Below, in pieces: positions 17,929 to 27,185 of a stretch of 64,000 nucleotides of DNA. A program made the translations under genes and the position numbers. Position 1 is the first letter of the stretch, and every line of letters starts with the position of its first letter. The DNA lies in assembly GCF_030547425.1 (NCBI RefSeq), contig NZ_JAUORH010000017.1, forward strand, positions 1 to 64,000, written 5' to 3'. Under the pieces are notes generated by a model that ran no database searches, had not been told where the DNA came from, and was given only the letters and a program-made list of their open reading frames with translations. This DNA comes from Tenacibaculum sp. 1_MG-2023 (GTDB taxonomy: Bacteria > Bacteroidota > Bacteroidia > Flavobacteriales > Flavobacteriaceae).

Positions 17929-18849
17929 TTAAATAGCTAACAATTTATAATCAGGTAGTGTTGGTCTGTTTTTTAAACCAGTTTCTATTACGTTTAAAAC
18001 ATGTTTACGCTCTTCACCAATTAAAGGTAATCTAGGAGCTCGTACGTTTTCAGTACCAATACCTGTAGCTACTTCTGCTAGTTTAATATTTTGTACTAAT
18101 TTAGGGTTTATATCTAACTCTAACAACGGTAAAAACCAACGGTAAATCTCTAAAGCTTCTTGTATGCGACCTGCTTTTTGTAACTCGTAAATAGCAACTG
18201 TTTCTTTAGGAAAAGCACAAACTAAACCAGCAATCCACCCATCAGCTCCCATTAATAAGCTTTCTAAAGCTAACGTATCAACACCAGTCATTATTTTTAA
18301 TCGGTCACCAAAACGGTTTTTAATTCTTGTAACGTTAGAGATATTTCTAGTAGATTCTTTAACTGCTTCAATATTATTACATTTTAATAACTCTTCAAAC
18401 ATGTCTAGCGTAACTTCAATTTTATAATCAACAGGATTATTATAAACCATAATTGGAAGTGAAGTATTGTTTGCTACTGCTTTAAAGTATTCAACGGTTT
18501 CTCTATCTCCAGATTTATAACGCATAGGTGGCAGCATCATTAATCCTTTTGCTCCATCCTCTTCAGCTTTTTGAGCTGCTTCAATAGCTCCTTTAGTGGT
18601 TTGTTCTGCTATATTTATTAGTACAGGAACCTGATTATTTACAAGATTGACAGTAGTTTTTGTCAATGTTCTTTTTTCTTCATCACATAGTGTACTGGCT
18701 TCTCCTAAAGTACCACCTAATACTATTCCATGAACGCCAGCATCAAGCTGTGCTTTTATATTTACTTCAAACATGTTTAAGTCTAAAGTATCATCGTTTG
18801 TAAACTTTGTAGTTACTGCAGGCATTACACCTTTCCAATTTATACTCAT
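17929..18849 (-). CDS. 1-pyrroline-4-hydroxy-2-carboxylate deaminase (DapA family)
   Basis: 306 residues of the dihydrodipicolinate synthase superfamily, with Schiff-base lysine K164 (EAVKESTRN) and the tyrosine of MVYNNP (Y136). In hydroxyproline operons this family member (LhpC/HypD) deaminates and dehydrates 1-pyrroline-4-hydroxy-2-carboxylate to 2-oxoglutarate semialdehyde, the substrate of the next enzyme. It is the first gene of the reverse operon and is divergent from the AraC-type regulator. DapA-family specificity cannot be read from motifs alone; the assignment rests on the complete pathway in the operon. Confidence 0.88.
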   Translation of the reverse strand: MSINWKGVMPAVTTKFTNDDTLDLNMFEVNIKAQLDAGVHGIVLGGTLGEASTLCDEEKRTLTKTTVNLVNNQVPVLINIAEQTTKGAIEAAQKAEEDGAKGLMMLPPMRYKSGDRETVEYFKAVANNTSLPIMVYNNPVDYKIEVTLDMFEELLKCNNIEAVKESTRNISNVTRIKNRFGDRLKIMTGVDTLALESLLMGADGWIAGLVCAFPKETVAIYELQKAGRIQEALEIYRWFLPLLELDINPKLVQNIKLAEVATGIGTENVRAPRLPLIGEERKHVLNVIETGLKNRPTLPDYKLLAI

Positions 18850-18869
18850 TGTAATACTATTTTTTGTTG

Positions 18870-18946
18870 CAAAGTTATAGGGAAGAGAGCGTGGGCTTTA
18901 ACTTCAAATTATCATATAATAATACTATATTATCCTATATAGTATT
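18870..18946. promoter_or_regulatory. divergent control region of the hydroxyproline operon with 10-bp inverted repeat
   Basis: On the minus strand TAACTTTG (18877-18870) is a perfect -7 element 21 bp before the deaminase ATG, but no TTG lies at the usual distance, as expected for an activator-dependent promoter. A perfect 10-bp inverted repeat, AATACTATAT (18921-18930) and ATATAGTATT (18937-18946), is centred about 60 bp upstream of it. A further ATAGTATTT half-site lies near 18965. The AraC-type protein encoded divergently is the natural candidate to bind here. Confidence 0.5.
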
Positions 18947-19005
18947 TTTATGGCTTTATATTAATAGTATTTGCATATTTTTGAATTAGAATAGTAGTTT
19001 TACCA

Positions 19006-19857
19006 ATGAAAGTTTTACCTTTTAAAATACCAAAAACTCAAAATATTGGATTGATTTATCAGGAAGATAAAGAGCAATATTTTTATGATAAACTTCATCA
19101 GCACGAAGAAATACAGTTATGCGTGATAGTTAAAGGTGAGGGAACATTAGTTGTGGGTGATACTATTAATAAATATTCGTCTGGAGATGTTTTAGTTATA
19201 GGAAGTAACCTGCCACATGTTTTTAAAAGTGACGCTTCTGTTATTAAAAAGTCTTTTATGATTTCATTATTTTTTACAAGAGGTTCTTTCGGAAAGGACT
19301 TTTTTTTACTGGATGATTTTAAAGAGTTAATTCCTTTTTTTGAAAAATCAACATCAGGATTTAAACTCATTGAAAATAAAGATAAAGTGATGAAGATTTT
19401 TTTAGATTTACAAAAATCAAACAATCTTAATCGCTTTATCGGACTACTTCAAGTTTTAAAAATAGTAGTAAACTCAAAAACAGTTGAGCTGGCGAATTTT
19501 GTTTATCCGAAGAGGTATACAGATAACGAAGGAAAGAGGATGCGTAATGTAATGGATTTTACAATGAATAACTTTGAGAAGAGTATAGATTTATATAAAA
19601 TAGCAGAAAAAGCGAACATGACACCTAATGCTTTTTGTAGGTATTTTAAACAGCGAACTAATAAGACGTACTTTACCTTTTTAAATGAACTACGTATTGA
19701 AAATGCGTGTAAGTTATTAAACTCTGGAAATACGTTATCAATAAGTGAAATAGCTTATCAATGCGGTTTTAATAACCTATCTAATTTTAATCGAAAATTT
19801 AAAGAAATTAAAGCAATTAGTCCATCAAAATATAGAAAAAATTCGGGTTTTAAGTAG
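19006..19857 (+). CDS. AraC-family regulator, probable hydroxyproline operon activator
   Basis: 283 residues: an N-terminal cupin-like effector domain (about 10-150; LHQHEEIQLCVIVKGEGTL) and a C-terminal pair of helix-turn-helix motifs (about 180-280) ending with the AraC signature ISEIAYQCGFNNLSNFNRKFK. It is divergent from the four-gene hydroxyproline operon with 156 bp between starts, so it probably controls that operon in response to a pathway compound. The inducer is unknown. Confidence 0.88.
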   Translation: MKVLPFKIPKTQNIGLIYQEDKEQYFYDKLHQHEEIQLCVIVKGEGTLVVGDTINKYSSGDVLVIGSNLPHVFKSDASVIKKSFMISLFFTRGSFGKDFFLLDDFKELIPFFEKSTSGFKLIENKDKVMKIFLDLQKSNNLNRFIGLLQVLKIVVNSKTVELANFVYPKRYTDNEGKRMRNVMDFTMNNFEKSIDLYKIAEKANMTPNAFCRYFKQRTNKTYFTFLNELRIENACKLLNSGNTLSISEIAYQCGFNNLSNFNRKFKEIKAISPSKYRKNSGFK

Positions 19858-19919
19858 TTAGACTGTTGTATTATAGTAAGAAAACATATATATTCTCAAA
19901 ATATATAAAAACTGTTGAT

Positions 19920-19927
19920 TATATTTG
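19920..19927 (+). promoter_or_regulatory. -7 element of the PorP/SprF gene
   Basis: TATATTTG is a perfect -7 match 28 bp upstream of the ATG at 19955. It overlaps the upstream in-frame TTG at 19925, which therefore cannot be the start codon if this promoter is used. No clear -33 TTG is present. Confidence 0.5.
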
Positions 19928-19954
19928 GTGGGGCTATTTATTTACTTAAACTTA

Positions 19955-20935
19955 ATGGGGAAAAGAATTACGTATTTATTATTTTTAGTATTATCAATCA
20001 TTACTGAACTATCTGCACAAGAAACATTACCAATTTATACAGATTATCTGTCAGATAATGTATATTTATTACATCCAGCTGCTGCAGGTATAGGCGATTG
20101 TGGAAAAATACGATTGACAGCACGCCAACAATGGCTAGGGGTGGATGATGCTCCAGCTTTACAAACAGCGAGTTTTCATACAAAACTAGGAGAGTATTCT
20201 AATACAGGATTAGGGGTAATTCTTTTTAATGATAAAAACGGGTATCATTCTCAAAAAGGTGTTCAAGGTACCTATGCATATCACATAGATATGGGAAATG
20301 AAAATCTTTTTAATCAATTATCTTTTGGATTGTCTTTTTCTGTGGTTCAGAATGAAAGAGACCAACGAAATTTTGTGAATGATCCTACTGTTAGCCAAAT
20401 AATAGAAAGTGATTTTTATTTTAATGCTGATTTTGGTATGGCATATCATAAAAATGGATTATCGTCTTATTTTACAGTAAAAAACATCTTTTTATCAGCA
20501 AAGAACAATTTAAACCCTGATTTTGAATCATATAATCTTAGAAATTATATTTTAGGAGGAGGGTATTTTTTTGGAGATAAAGAAAAACTACAGTTTGAAC
20601 CATCTTTCATGTTTCAATATAAAGAACAAACTGAAGAAAAAATAGCAGATATAAACTTTAAAGTCTACAAGACATTAAATGAAACTCAATTTTGGGCGGC
20701 GTTATCTTACAGAAGAAGTTTTGGAGGTAATGTTTTTGGAGATTCTCAATATATAACGCCTATAGTAGGGGTTAACTATAAAAAATGGATGTTTGCTTAC
20801 ACTTATACACAACAAACGGGTGATGTAGTTTTTTCAAATGGAGGATTTCATCAATTATCTTTAGGAGTAAACTTGTTTTGTAGAAAAAGAAGAGCAGCTG
20901 CTTGCCCTAATATAAATGGTAGTTTTACGTATTAA
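19955..20935 (+). CDS. PorP/SprF-family type IX secretion outer membrane protein
   Basis: About 326 residues with a signal peptide (MGKRITYLLFLVLSIITELSAQ) and then the PorP/SprF pattern: YTDYLSDNVYLLHPAAAG, TARQQWLG, followed by a beta-barrel-like alternation to the end. Family members sit in the outer membrane with the type IX translocon and help attach or export particular substrates such as SprB-type adhesins. No adhesin partner is adjacent here. The nearest visible candidates are the truncated adhesin and protease at the window edges. Convergent with murI, overlapping it by 4 bp. Confidence 0.88.
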   Translation: MGKRITYLLFLVLSIITELSAQETLPIYTDYLSDNVYLLHPAAAGIGDCGKIRLTARQQWLGVDDAPALQTASFHTKLGEYSNTGLGVILFNDKNGYHSQKGVQGTYAYHIDMGNENLFNQLSFGLSFSVVQNERDQRNFVNDPTVSQIIESDFYFNADFGMAYHKNGLSSYFTVKNIFLSAKNNLNPDFESYNLRNYILGGGYFFGDKEKLQFEPSFMFQYKEQTEEKIADINFKVYKTLNETQFWAALSYRRSFGGNVFGDSQYITPIVGVNYKKWMFAYTYTQQTGDVVFSNGGFHQLSLGVNLFCRKRRAAACPNINGSFTY

Positions 20936-21729
20936 AAATCTAAGAAGCTAATTTTACTGTTTTCATAGTCTTTAAGCATAGTTTCTAAAACACTTGTATC
21001 TTTATTGATGTAAAACGTATTATTAGTCAGCTCATACTTATCAGTATTAAGAAGATTTTGTTGTAATAAAATGCTTTTAACTTGTTTAGCAACAGCTTCA
21101 CCAGAATCTATGATTTTTACTTTGTCTCCAGTTATTTTTTGTATTTGAGGGAGTAGGTAAGGATAATGTGTGCATCCTAAAACAATATAATCACACTTTT
21201 GTTCTAGCATAGGGTTTATATATTTTTCTAATAAAAAAGTCATTTCTTCAGAGTGAATCTTACCATTTTCTATTAATTCAACTAAACCTTCTCCAACTTG
21301 TTCTATGATGTTAATTTCATCGTTTAAACTAGAAGTAGTTTTTTCAAACAAAATACTATTTAAGGTACCTTTTGTTGCAAGTATGCCAATTGTACCCGTT
21401 TTGGTATTTAACGATGCTGGTTTAATAGCAGGTTCTATTCCAATAAAAGGAATATTATAATTACGTCTTAAATATTGGATTGCATTAGTCGTAGCTGTAT
21501 TACAAGCAACAACGATAATTTTAGCTCTATTATTAATTAAAAACTCGGTGTTTTTAATCGATAAATCAACTATTTCTTGTGTTGATTTTTGACCATATGG
21601 AGCATTTTTACTATCGGATAAGTAAATAGTATTTTCTTTTGGTAATAGTTGATGAATTTCTTTCCAAATAGAAGTACCACCAATACCAGAATCAAATATA
21701 CCAATAGGTTGTTGTGCAATAGTTTTCAT
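20932..21729 (-). CDS. murI: glutamate racemase
   Basis: 265 residues with IGIFDSGIGGTS at the N-terminus, the first catalytic Cys in VVACNTATTNA and the second in VLGCTHYPYL. It makes D-glutamate for peptidoglycan. It is the last gene of the envelope block porG-uppS-bamA-ompH-ompH-murI, with a terminator between it and the preceding ompH gene. Confidence 0.95.
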   Translation of the reverse strand: MKTIAQQPIGIFDSGIGGTSIWKEIHQLLPKENTIYLSDSKNAPYGQKSTQEIVDLSIKNTEFLINNRAKIIVVACNTATTNAIQYLRRNYNIPFIGIEPAIKPASLNTKTGTIGILATKGTLNSILFEKTTSSLNDEINIIEQVGEGLVELIENGKIHSEEMTFLLEKYINPMLEQKCDYIVLGCTHYPYLLPQIQKITGDKVKIIDSGEAVAKQVKSILLQQNLLNTDKYELTNNTFYINKDTSVLETMLKDYENSKISFLDF

Positions 21730-21745
21730 ACGTTATAGCAAAAAT

Positions 21746-21777
21746 AAAAATCCTGCTGTTTAAACAGCAGGATTTTT
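21746..21777. terminator. bidirectional-looking terminator after ompH
   Basis: A perfect 16-bp inverted repeat with AAAAATCCTGCTGTTT as its left arm lies between the ompH stop and the murI start. It carries T runs on either strand. Confidence 0.85.
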
Positions 21778-21801
21778 ATATAAAATATATGTATTCTTTT
21801 T

Positions 21802-22311
21802 TTAGAACCCTAATTTAGCTTTTACAGCATTGTAAATGTCTTCTCCTTTATCGTAAACGATTAAACCTTTACCTGGAGCAGCATCAAAAACATAGATAAT
21901 TCCTTTTTCAGCAGCAACGGCTTTAATAGCATCTTCAGCTTTCTTTAAAATAGGAATAGTTTTTTCTTGATATTTTTTCTGCATATCTTTACCAGCAGCT
22001 TGTTCAGCTTGAGCTATTCTTTGTCTTTCTTGTTGAACTTCAATAGCTCTTTTTTGATTTACTTCTTGTGTTTGACTTTTACCTTCAGCTTCATATTTTT
22101 TCATTTTAGCCTCTAGCTTTTTATACATTGTCTCAATGTCGTCACGGTATGTTTTGTTTAGTTTTTCTAATTCTGATTTCATAGCTTTTGTAGCAGGCAT
22201 TTCAGCTAATAATTTATCAGTGTTAATATGTGCAGTTTTTTGTGCATTTGCCACACCACCTAATCCAATCGTAAAAATTGCAACTAATAATAACGTTTTT
22301 AAATGTTTCAT
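21802..22311 (-). CDS. OmpH/Skp-family periplasmic chaperone
   Basis: 169 residues with a signal peptide (MKHLKTLLLVAIFTIGLGGVANAQ) and a long helical, charged hairpin (about 35-130) typical of Skp. Skp holds unfolded outer membrane proteins in the periplasm and delivers them to BamA, encoded two genes upstream. This is the shorter of two tandem paralogues. Confidence 0.88.
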   Translation of the reverse strand: MKHLKTLLLVAIFTIGLGGVANAQKTAHINTDKLLAEMPATKAMKSELEKLNKTYRDDIETMYKKLEAKMKKYEAEGKSQTQEVNQKRAIEVQQERQRIAQAEQAAGKDMQKKYQEKTIPILKKAEDAIKAVAAEKGIIYVFDAAPGKGLIVYDKGEDIYNAVKAKLGF

Positions 22312-22347
22312 CTTTGTTTAATTTAATTAATCTATTTTATTCTTGAT

Positions 22348-23151
22348 TTATTTGTTCTCTTTTGTTTCTTCTCCTTTTTTCTTTCTAGCCTCTTCTTGAG
22401 CTTTTATTAAGGCCTTTCTTTTTTCTTGTAAAAGCTTTTTTTTATCAGCTCTTTCTTTTAAACGCTGTTTTCTTTTTTCTTCAATTTGTTTAATCTTAGC
22501 AAGCCTATCAGCTTCCTTTTTCTTTTTTAATTCAGCTCTTTTAGCTATTTTTTCTTTTTGTTCATCACTTAAATTATCATTTTTAAGTAATGACTTTTTA
22601 GCTTCAATTTTATCTTTTTTTGCTTGTCTTCTTTGGTCGATATTAATCATTTGTACAACAAGGTCGCTAATATCGTGTTTTTTGTTTGAATATAACATAA
22701 CTAAATCGCCAGATTTGTCGAAAACAAAATCGTACTTTTTTCTAGATGCAATTGTTTGTACAGCGTTGTATACTTGGTCTTGTACAGGTTTTACTAATCG
22801 TTTTCTTAAGTTATACATATCACCATTTGGTCCAAAATATAAAGACTCTAACCTTCGTAAAGATTCTTGTTTTATACTAATATCTTCTTCACGTTCTTCG
22901 ATTAAATCCTTAGTCAAAATGGCTTTTTCGTTAGTCAAATCTGTTTTTAAAACTTCAATAGCACGAGCTTCTTTGTCTAATTTAGTTTTCCATTTTTCAA
23001 CTTTGGCATCTAAAGAGTTTTGTGCTTCTAAGTATGCAGGGATACTTTGAAGAATGTACTCCATATCAATATAAGCGATACGTTGATTTTTTTGTGCAAC
23101 GGTTATACTTGTTATAAGTAAAAGAACGATTAATAAAATATTTTTTTTCAT
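22348..23151 (-). CDS. long OmpH/Skp-family protein with charged C-terminal tail
   Basis: 267 residues from the ATG at 23151. A TTG 33 bases upstream is in frame but would spoil the signal peptide MKKNILLIVLLLITSITVAQ. Residues 20-170 form the Skp domain (RIAYIDMEYILQSIPAY at its start). The last 100 or so residues are almost entirely Lys, Glu, Arg and Ala, a likely single charged helix absent from its paralogue. The gene follows bamA by 61 bp. The chaperone role is from the family; the function of the tail is unknown. Confidence 0.87.
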   Translation of the reverse strand: MKKNILLIVLLLITSITVAQKNQRIAYIDMEYILQSIPAYLEAQNSLDAKVEKWKTKLDKEARAIEVLKTDLTNEKAILTKDLIEEREEDISIKQESLRRLESLYFGPNGDMYNLRKRLVKPVQDQVYNAVQTIASRKKYDFVFDKSGDLVMLYSNKKHDISDLVVQMINIDQRRQAKKDKIEAKKSLLKNDNLSDEQKEKIAKRAELKKKKEADRLAKIKQIEEKRKQRLKERADKKKLLQEKRKALIKAQEEARKKKGEETKENK

Positions 23152-23212
23152 CTTGTATAATGTGTTTAGAAAAAACCGTGCCAAAACCTAGACGCATTAT
23201 AAATGCATGATT

Positions 23213-25756
23213 TTAGAACTGTCTTCCAATTATAAAATGCGTTTGCCAACCTGATTTTTCAGTTAAACCTGGTAATGAATCGAAACCATGTGCGAAATCG
23301 ATACCTAATAATCCAAATGCAGGCATAAATATACGAACACCTACTCCAGCTGAACGTTTTAATTTAAACGGATTAAACTCGCTAAAATTGTCATAAGAAT
23401 TACCTGCCTCTAAAAACCCTACTGTGTAAATAGATGCAGACGGTTTATCTGTAATAGAGTAACGTAGTTCTAATTGAAATTTGTTGTAAATAGCTCCACC
23501 ATCAAGAGAAGAAATACGATTATTCTCATAGCCTCTCAAACCTATTGTTTCACGTCCATCTAATTGTCCTTGAGCAATACCATCTCCTCCAACAAAATAC
23601 CTTTCAACAGGAGTTAACCCTAATTCATCATTATAAGAACCTAAGTAACCCATCTCAAAATTAGACATTAATACTAATTTGTTAGCTAGAGATGTGTACC
23701 ATTTACCTTTTGCAGAGATTTTGTAATATTCTAACCATTTGTACTTATCAGCTAAGTAGGCTTGACGCTCATCGGGTGTTGGATTTGTAGGCTCTGTATA
23801 ATCTTTTCCGTTAACTAGTGAATAAGGGAAAGTAGCTTTAGCTTTTATTGTAAACTCAGAACCGTACGTAGGGAAAATTAAACTAGGACCAGCAGAGTTA
23901 CGACTTAACGCAAATGTATAAGCTAAGTTGTTTAAATCTCCTTGACTAAGAATATTATTAGAAGAACCTACTCGGTATCCATAATCTTGTAGTTCAATTC
24001 TTTGATAACTTATGTTTTGAGAAAGCGTAAAATAGTCATCAGGCCACTTTAAACGTTTTCCTAGTCCAATAGAGGCACCAATAATACTTAAGCTCTCATC
24101 CTTGTTTACGTCATAAGTTGTGTAATCAAAACGATACTGATTTGATAAGTATACAGAGAAAGATAGTGATTGTGGTGTTTTACCTCCTAACCACGGTTCT
24201 GTAAAAGAGAAACTATAAGTGTTATATGTTCTACTGGCTTGTAAACGCAGAGATAGCTTTTGTCCGTCTCCCATAGGAAGTGGTTTGTAAGCTTCTTTGT
24301 TGAAAATATTTCTAACAGAGAAATTATTAAAAGATAAACCTAGAGTACCAATGAAAGAACCTCCACCATAACCACCTTGTAGTTCAATTTGACTTCCTCC
24401 TTTTTCAACAACAGAAAAATCAATATCTGCTGTTTTATTTTGATAATTAGGCTTAACATCAGGAGTTACATTGGTATCAAAGAAACCTAATTGTCCTATT
24501 TCACGAATAGATCGAATAATGTTTTGACGACTAAATAAATCTCCAGGCTTAACACGTAATTCTCTATAGATTACATGGTCGTTTGTTTTGTCGTTTCCAC
24601 TAACTGTAACTTTCTTTATAGTTGCAGGTTCATCTTCTCTGATACGAACTTCAACAGTAATAGAATCATTTTTCACTTTCGTTTCTACAGCATTTATTTG
24701 AGAAAATAAGAAACCATTATTATGATATAATGTTTGAATGTCTTGAGAGTTAGGAGTACCATCACCAGAAATTCTTTCTTTTAAAACTTTTCCGTTATAA
24801 ATATCTCCTTTATCAATTCGTAAGATGTTACTCAATTGCTCATCTGTATATTCTTTGTTTCCAATAAAAACTATTTCATCAAAACGGTATTGACGACCTT
24901 CTTCAACCTCTATTTCAAGGTTTATGGTGTTGTCATCATTCCAAACAACATTATCCGATAAAATTCTAGCATCACGGTATCCGTTTTCGCTATATTTTTC
25001 AAGAATACTTTTTAAATCATCTTTATAATCATCTAGAATATACTTTGAAGCCTTCCAGAAACGACCAAAAATTTTACGTTTGGTATTTTTCATTGCCCCT
25101 CGTAAAGAAGCATCAGACATAGCTTTGTTACCAGTAAAGTTAATGTCTTTAATTTTTATACGACTACCTCTGTCAATAAAAATAGCCATACTAACGGTGT
25201 TAACATCAGTAGTGTCTTTTTTTGTGTCTAATGTTACTTTTGTTTTTAAGAAACCTTTATCAGTATATTTCTTTTTAATAAAGTTACGTGTAGTTACAAT
25301 AAGGTTGTCTGTAACCATGGCCCCTTTTTTTAATTCAGTTTCTTTTTTTATCTCTTTAATTTGTGATTTTTTTACTCCAGAAATAATAACATTAGTTAAT
25401 TGAGGTAACTCAGTTACATCAAATTGTAGGTATACAGTTTCTCCATCACGTTTAGATAAATATACATCTACTTCACTAAACTGTTTGCTTTCGTATAGTT
25501 TTTTAATAGCACTTGTAAGTTTATCTCCAGGTAACTTAATTGGTTGTCCATCAACTAAACCAGTATATATTCTTACCGTTTGTTCGCTAAATTTTTGTAA
25601 GCCAGTTACAGTTATACCTCCAAGAAAGTATTCTTTTCCTTTTTCGTAGGAAATAATATTTGTGACAGTACTGTCTTTAGGAGTTGTGTCTTGTGCTTGA
25701 GTACTCACCGTAAATAAGGTGATAAAAAATACTAGTAAATACGAATATTTATTCAT
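23213..25756 (-). CDS. bamA: outer membrane protein assembly factor BamA
   Basis: About 847 residues: signal peptide (MNKYSYLLVFFITLFTVSTQAQ), five POTRA-like repeats (about 45-430), then an Omp85 beta barrel ending in RQF with a terminal aromatic residue. GLRGYENN matches the conserved Omp85 L6 loop (VRGY/F-type). BamA inserts beta-barrel proteins into the outer membrane and is essential. The ATG at 25756 starts the signal peptide; a TTG 57 bases upstream is in frame but unlikely. The start lies 8 bp inside the end of uppS, so the two are probably translationally coupled. Confidence 0.95.
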   Translation of the reverse strand: MNKYSYLLVFFITLFTVSTQAQDTTPKDSTVTNIISYEKGKEYFLGGITVTGLQKFSEQTVRIYTGLVDGQPIKLPGDKLTSAIKKLYESKQFSEVDVYLSKRDGETVYLQFDVTELPQLTNVIISGVKKSQIKEIKKETELKKGAMVTDNLIVTTRNFIKKKYTDKGFLKTKVTLDTKKDTTDVNTVSMAIFIDRGSRIKIKDINFTGNKAMSDASLRGAMKNTKRKIFGRFWKASKYILDDYKDDLKSILEKYSENGYRDARILSDNVVWNDDNTINLEIEVEEGRQYRFDEIVFIGNKEYTDEQLSNILRIDKGDIYNGKVLKERISGDGTPNSQDIQTLYHNNGFLFSQINAVETKVKNDSITVEVRIREDEPATIKKVTVSGNDKTNDHVIYRELRVKPGDLFSRQNIIRSIREIGQLGFFDTNVTPDVKPNYQNKTADIDFSVVEKGGSQIELQGGYGGGSFIGTLGLSFNNFSVRNIFNKEAYKPLPMGDGQKLSLRLQASRTYNTYSFSFTEPWLGGKTPQSLSFSVYLSNQYRFDYTTYDVNKDESLSIIGASIGLGKRLKWPDDYFTLSQNISYQRIELQDYGYRVGSSNNILSQGDLNNLAYTFALSRNSAGPSLIFPTYGSEFTIKAKATFPYSLVNGKDYTEPTNPTPDERQAYLADKYKWLEYYKISAKGKWYTSLANKLVLMSNFEMGYLGSYNDELGLTPVERYFVGGDGIAQGQLDGRETIGLRGYENNRISSLDGGAIYNKFQLELRYSITDKPSASIYTVGFLEAGNSYDNFSEFNPFKLKRSAGVGVRIFMPAFGLLGIDFAHGFDSLPGLTEKSGWQTHFIIGRQF

Positions 25757-26501
25757 TGGTTTCAATCTGTTCGCTGGTTTTTCCAAATCTTCTTTCTCTA
25801 TTTTGATAATCAATTATTGCATCGTAAAGATGTTCTTTTCTGTAGTCAGGCCATAATACATCTGTAAAATACAACTCAGCATATGCCATTTGCCAAAGTA
25901 AATAATTGCTTATTCTTTGTTCCCCACTTGTACGTATCATTAAATCAACGTCGGGCAAATTAAACGTATATAAATGATTATTTATAATTTTCTCGTTAAT
26001 TTTTTCAATTTCTATCTCGTTATTAACAACTTTTTTTGAAATGTTTTTGATTGCATTAACAATTTCTTCTCTTGAACCGTAGCTTAAAGCAAAGGTTAAA
26101 GTGATTTTAGTGTTGTTTTTAGTTGCATCAATAACTTTGTTCAACACTTTTTGGGCATTGCTTGGTAAATTTGCTAAGTTACCAATAGCATTGACCTTTA
26201 CATTTTTACGTTGAAATTCGGGGAGTTCTTTTTTAAGGGTGGTTACTAGTAAGCTCATTAAAGCATCTACTTCTAACTTTGGACGGTTCCAGTTTTCGGT
26301 AGAAAAAGCATACAAGGTTAAAAATTTTACGCCTAGTTCAGAAGCTGTGTCTGCTGTTTCTCTTATAGCTGTTAAAGCATTTCTATGCCCAAAAACACGC
26401 TGCATTCCTTTACCTTTTGCCCATCTACCATTACCATCCATAATAATAGCAATGTGGTTTGGTACGTTTTGTAAATCAATGCGCTGTAGTTTTTCTTCCA
26501 T
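25749..26501 (-). CDS. uppS: undecaprenyl diphosphate synthase
   Basis: 250 residues with HIAIIMDGNGRWA (catalytic Asp region), GHRNALTAIRE, TLYAFSTENW and the late RTSGEQRISNYLLWQ motif of cis-prenyltransferases. It makes the C55 lipid carrier for peptidoglycan and O-antigen. It is 3 bp after porG and overlaps bamA by 8 bp, linking lipid carrier, type IX secretion and outer membrane assembly in one transcript. Confidence 0.96.
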   Translation of the reverse strand: MEEKLQRIDLQNVPNHIAIIMDGNGRWAKGKGMQRVFGHRNALTAIRETADTASELGVKFLTLYAFSTENWNRPKLEVDALMSLLVTTLKKELPEFQRKNVKVNAIGNLANLPSNAQKVLNKVIDATKNNTKITLTFALSYGSREEIVNAIKNISKKVVNNEIEIEKINEKIINNHLYTFNLPDVDLMIRTSGEQRISNYLLWQMAYAELYFTDVLWPDYRKEHLYDAIIDYQNRERRFGKTSEQIETNE

Positions 26502-26504
26502 AGT

Positions 26505-27185
26505 TTATTCTGCTATTCCACCAAAACAAGGTGGTCTTCCAAAGGTATACACAATGGAAACCCCTGAGAATACATACCAGTCGTTTCCGTTACCCCCAAA
26601 GTCTAATGAGTTTATTTTGTCTGTTGTAAAATCTATATCGTCCACAAATGTAAATCGCACACCTGTTTCAAATGCAATGGCTAAATTATCTGCTAATCTT
26701 CCTTTAAGCCCTATACCTACGGGTATGGTATAAGAAAATTTGTTTTTTAAAAGTATTGTATTACTAGAGGAGGTTGGTTCAGGACTTTTGTAATTAAAAG
26801 CGGCAACTTCAGCTAAAATATAAGGTGTAAATGTAGTGCTGTAATTATTAATATTATAGTCAAAGAAATTAAATTCTACCCCAACAGCAAACTCATGTAT
26901 GGTGTTAGAAAAGCTCGTTCCTCTGTTTTGACGAAAAGTATTATCAGCATCTTTGTCATTACCAGATACAGGTATATATGTGTAAGTTCCTCTTAAAGCA
27001 ATTCTAGGATTTAGGTTGTATTTATATACAAGCCCACCTGAAAACTCGTTAGGATGTATGTAGTTTGTACTACCTATATCACCAACATAGTTAGAGCCAC
27101 CGGCAAAGAAACCAATTTCGTGTGTTTGTGATTGTAATGATGTTACTACACAAGCCAATAATATTAATAAAATAAGTCCTCTCAT
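26505..27185 (-). CDS. porG: type IX secretion protein PorG (DUF6089 family)
   Basis: 226 residues with a signal peptide (MRGLILLILLACVVTSLQSQ), then a small outer-membrane-barrel protein with THEIGFFAGGSNYVGDIG, as in the DUF6089/PorG family. PorG is an outer membrane part of the type IX machinery that interacts with the PorK/PorN ring. It heads the porG-uppS-bamA-ompH-ompH block. A perfect -7 element TATATTTG lies at 27207-27200 on the minus strand, about 15 bp before the ATG. Confidence 0.88.
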   Translation of the reverse strand: MRGLILLILLACVVTSLQSQTHEIGFFAGGSNYVGDIGSTNYIHPNEFSGGLVYKYNLNPRIALRGTYTYIPVSGNDKDADNTFRQNRGTSFSNTIHEFAVGVEFNFFDYNINNYSTTFTPYILAEVAAFNYKSPEPTSSSNTILLKNKFSYTIPVGIGLKGRLADNLAIAFETGVRFTFVDDIDFTTDKINSLDFGGNGNDWYVFSGVSIVYTFGRPPCFGGIAE

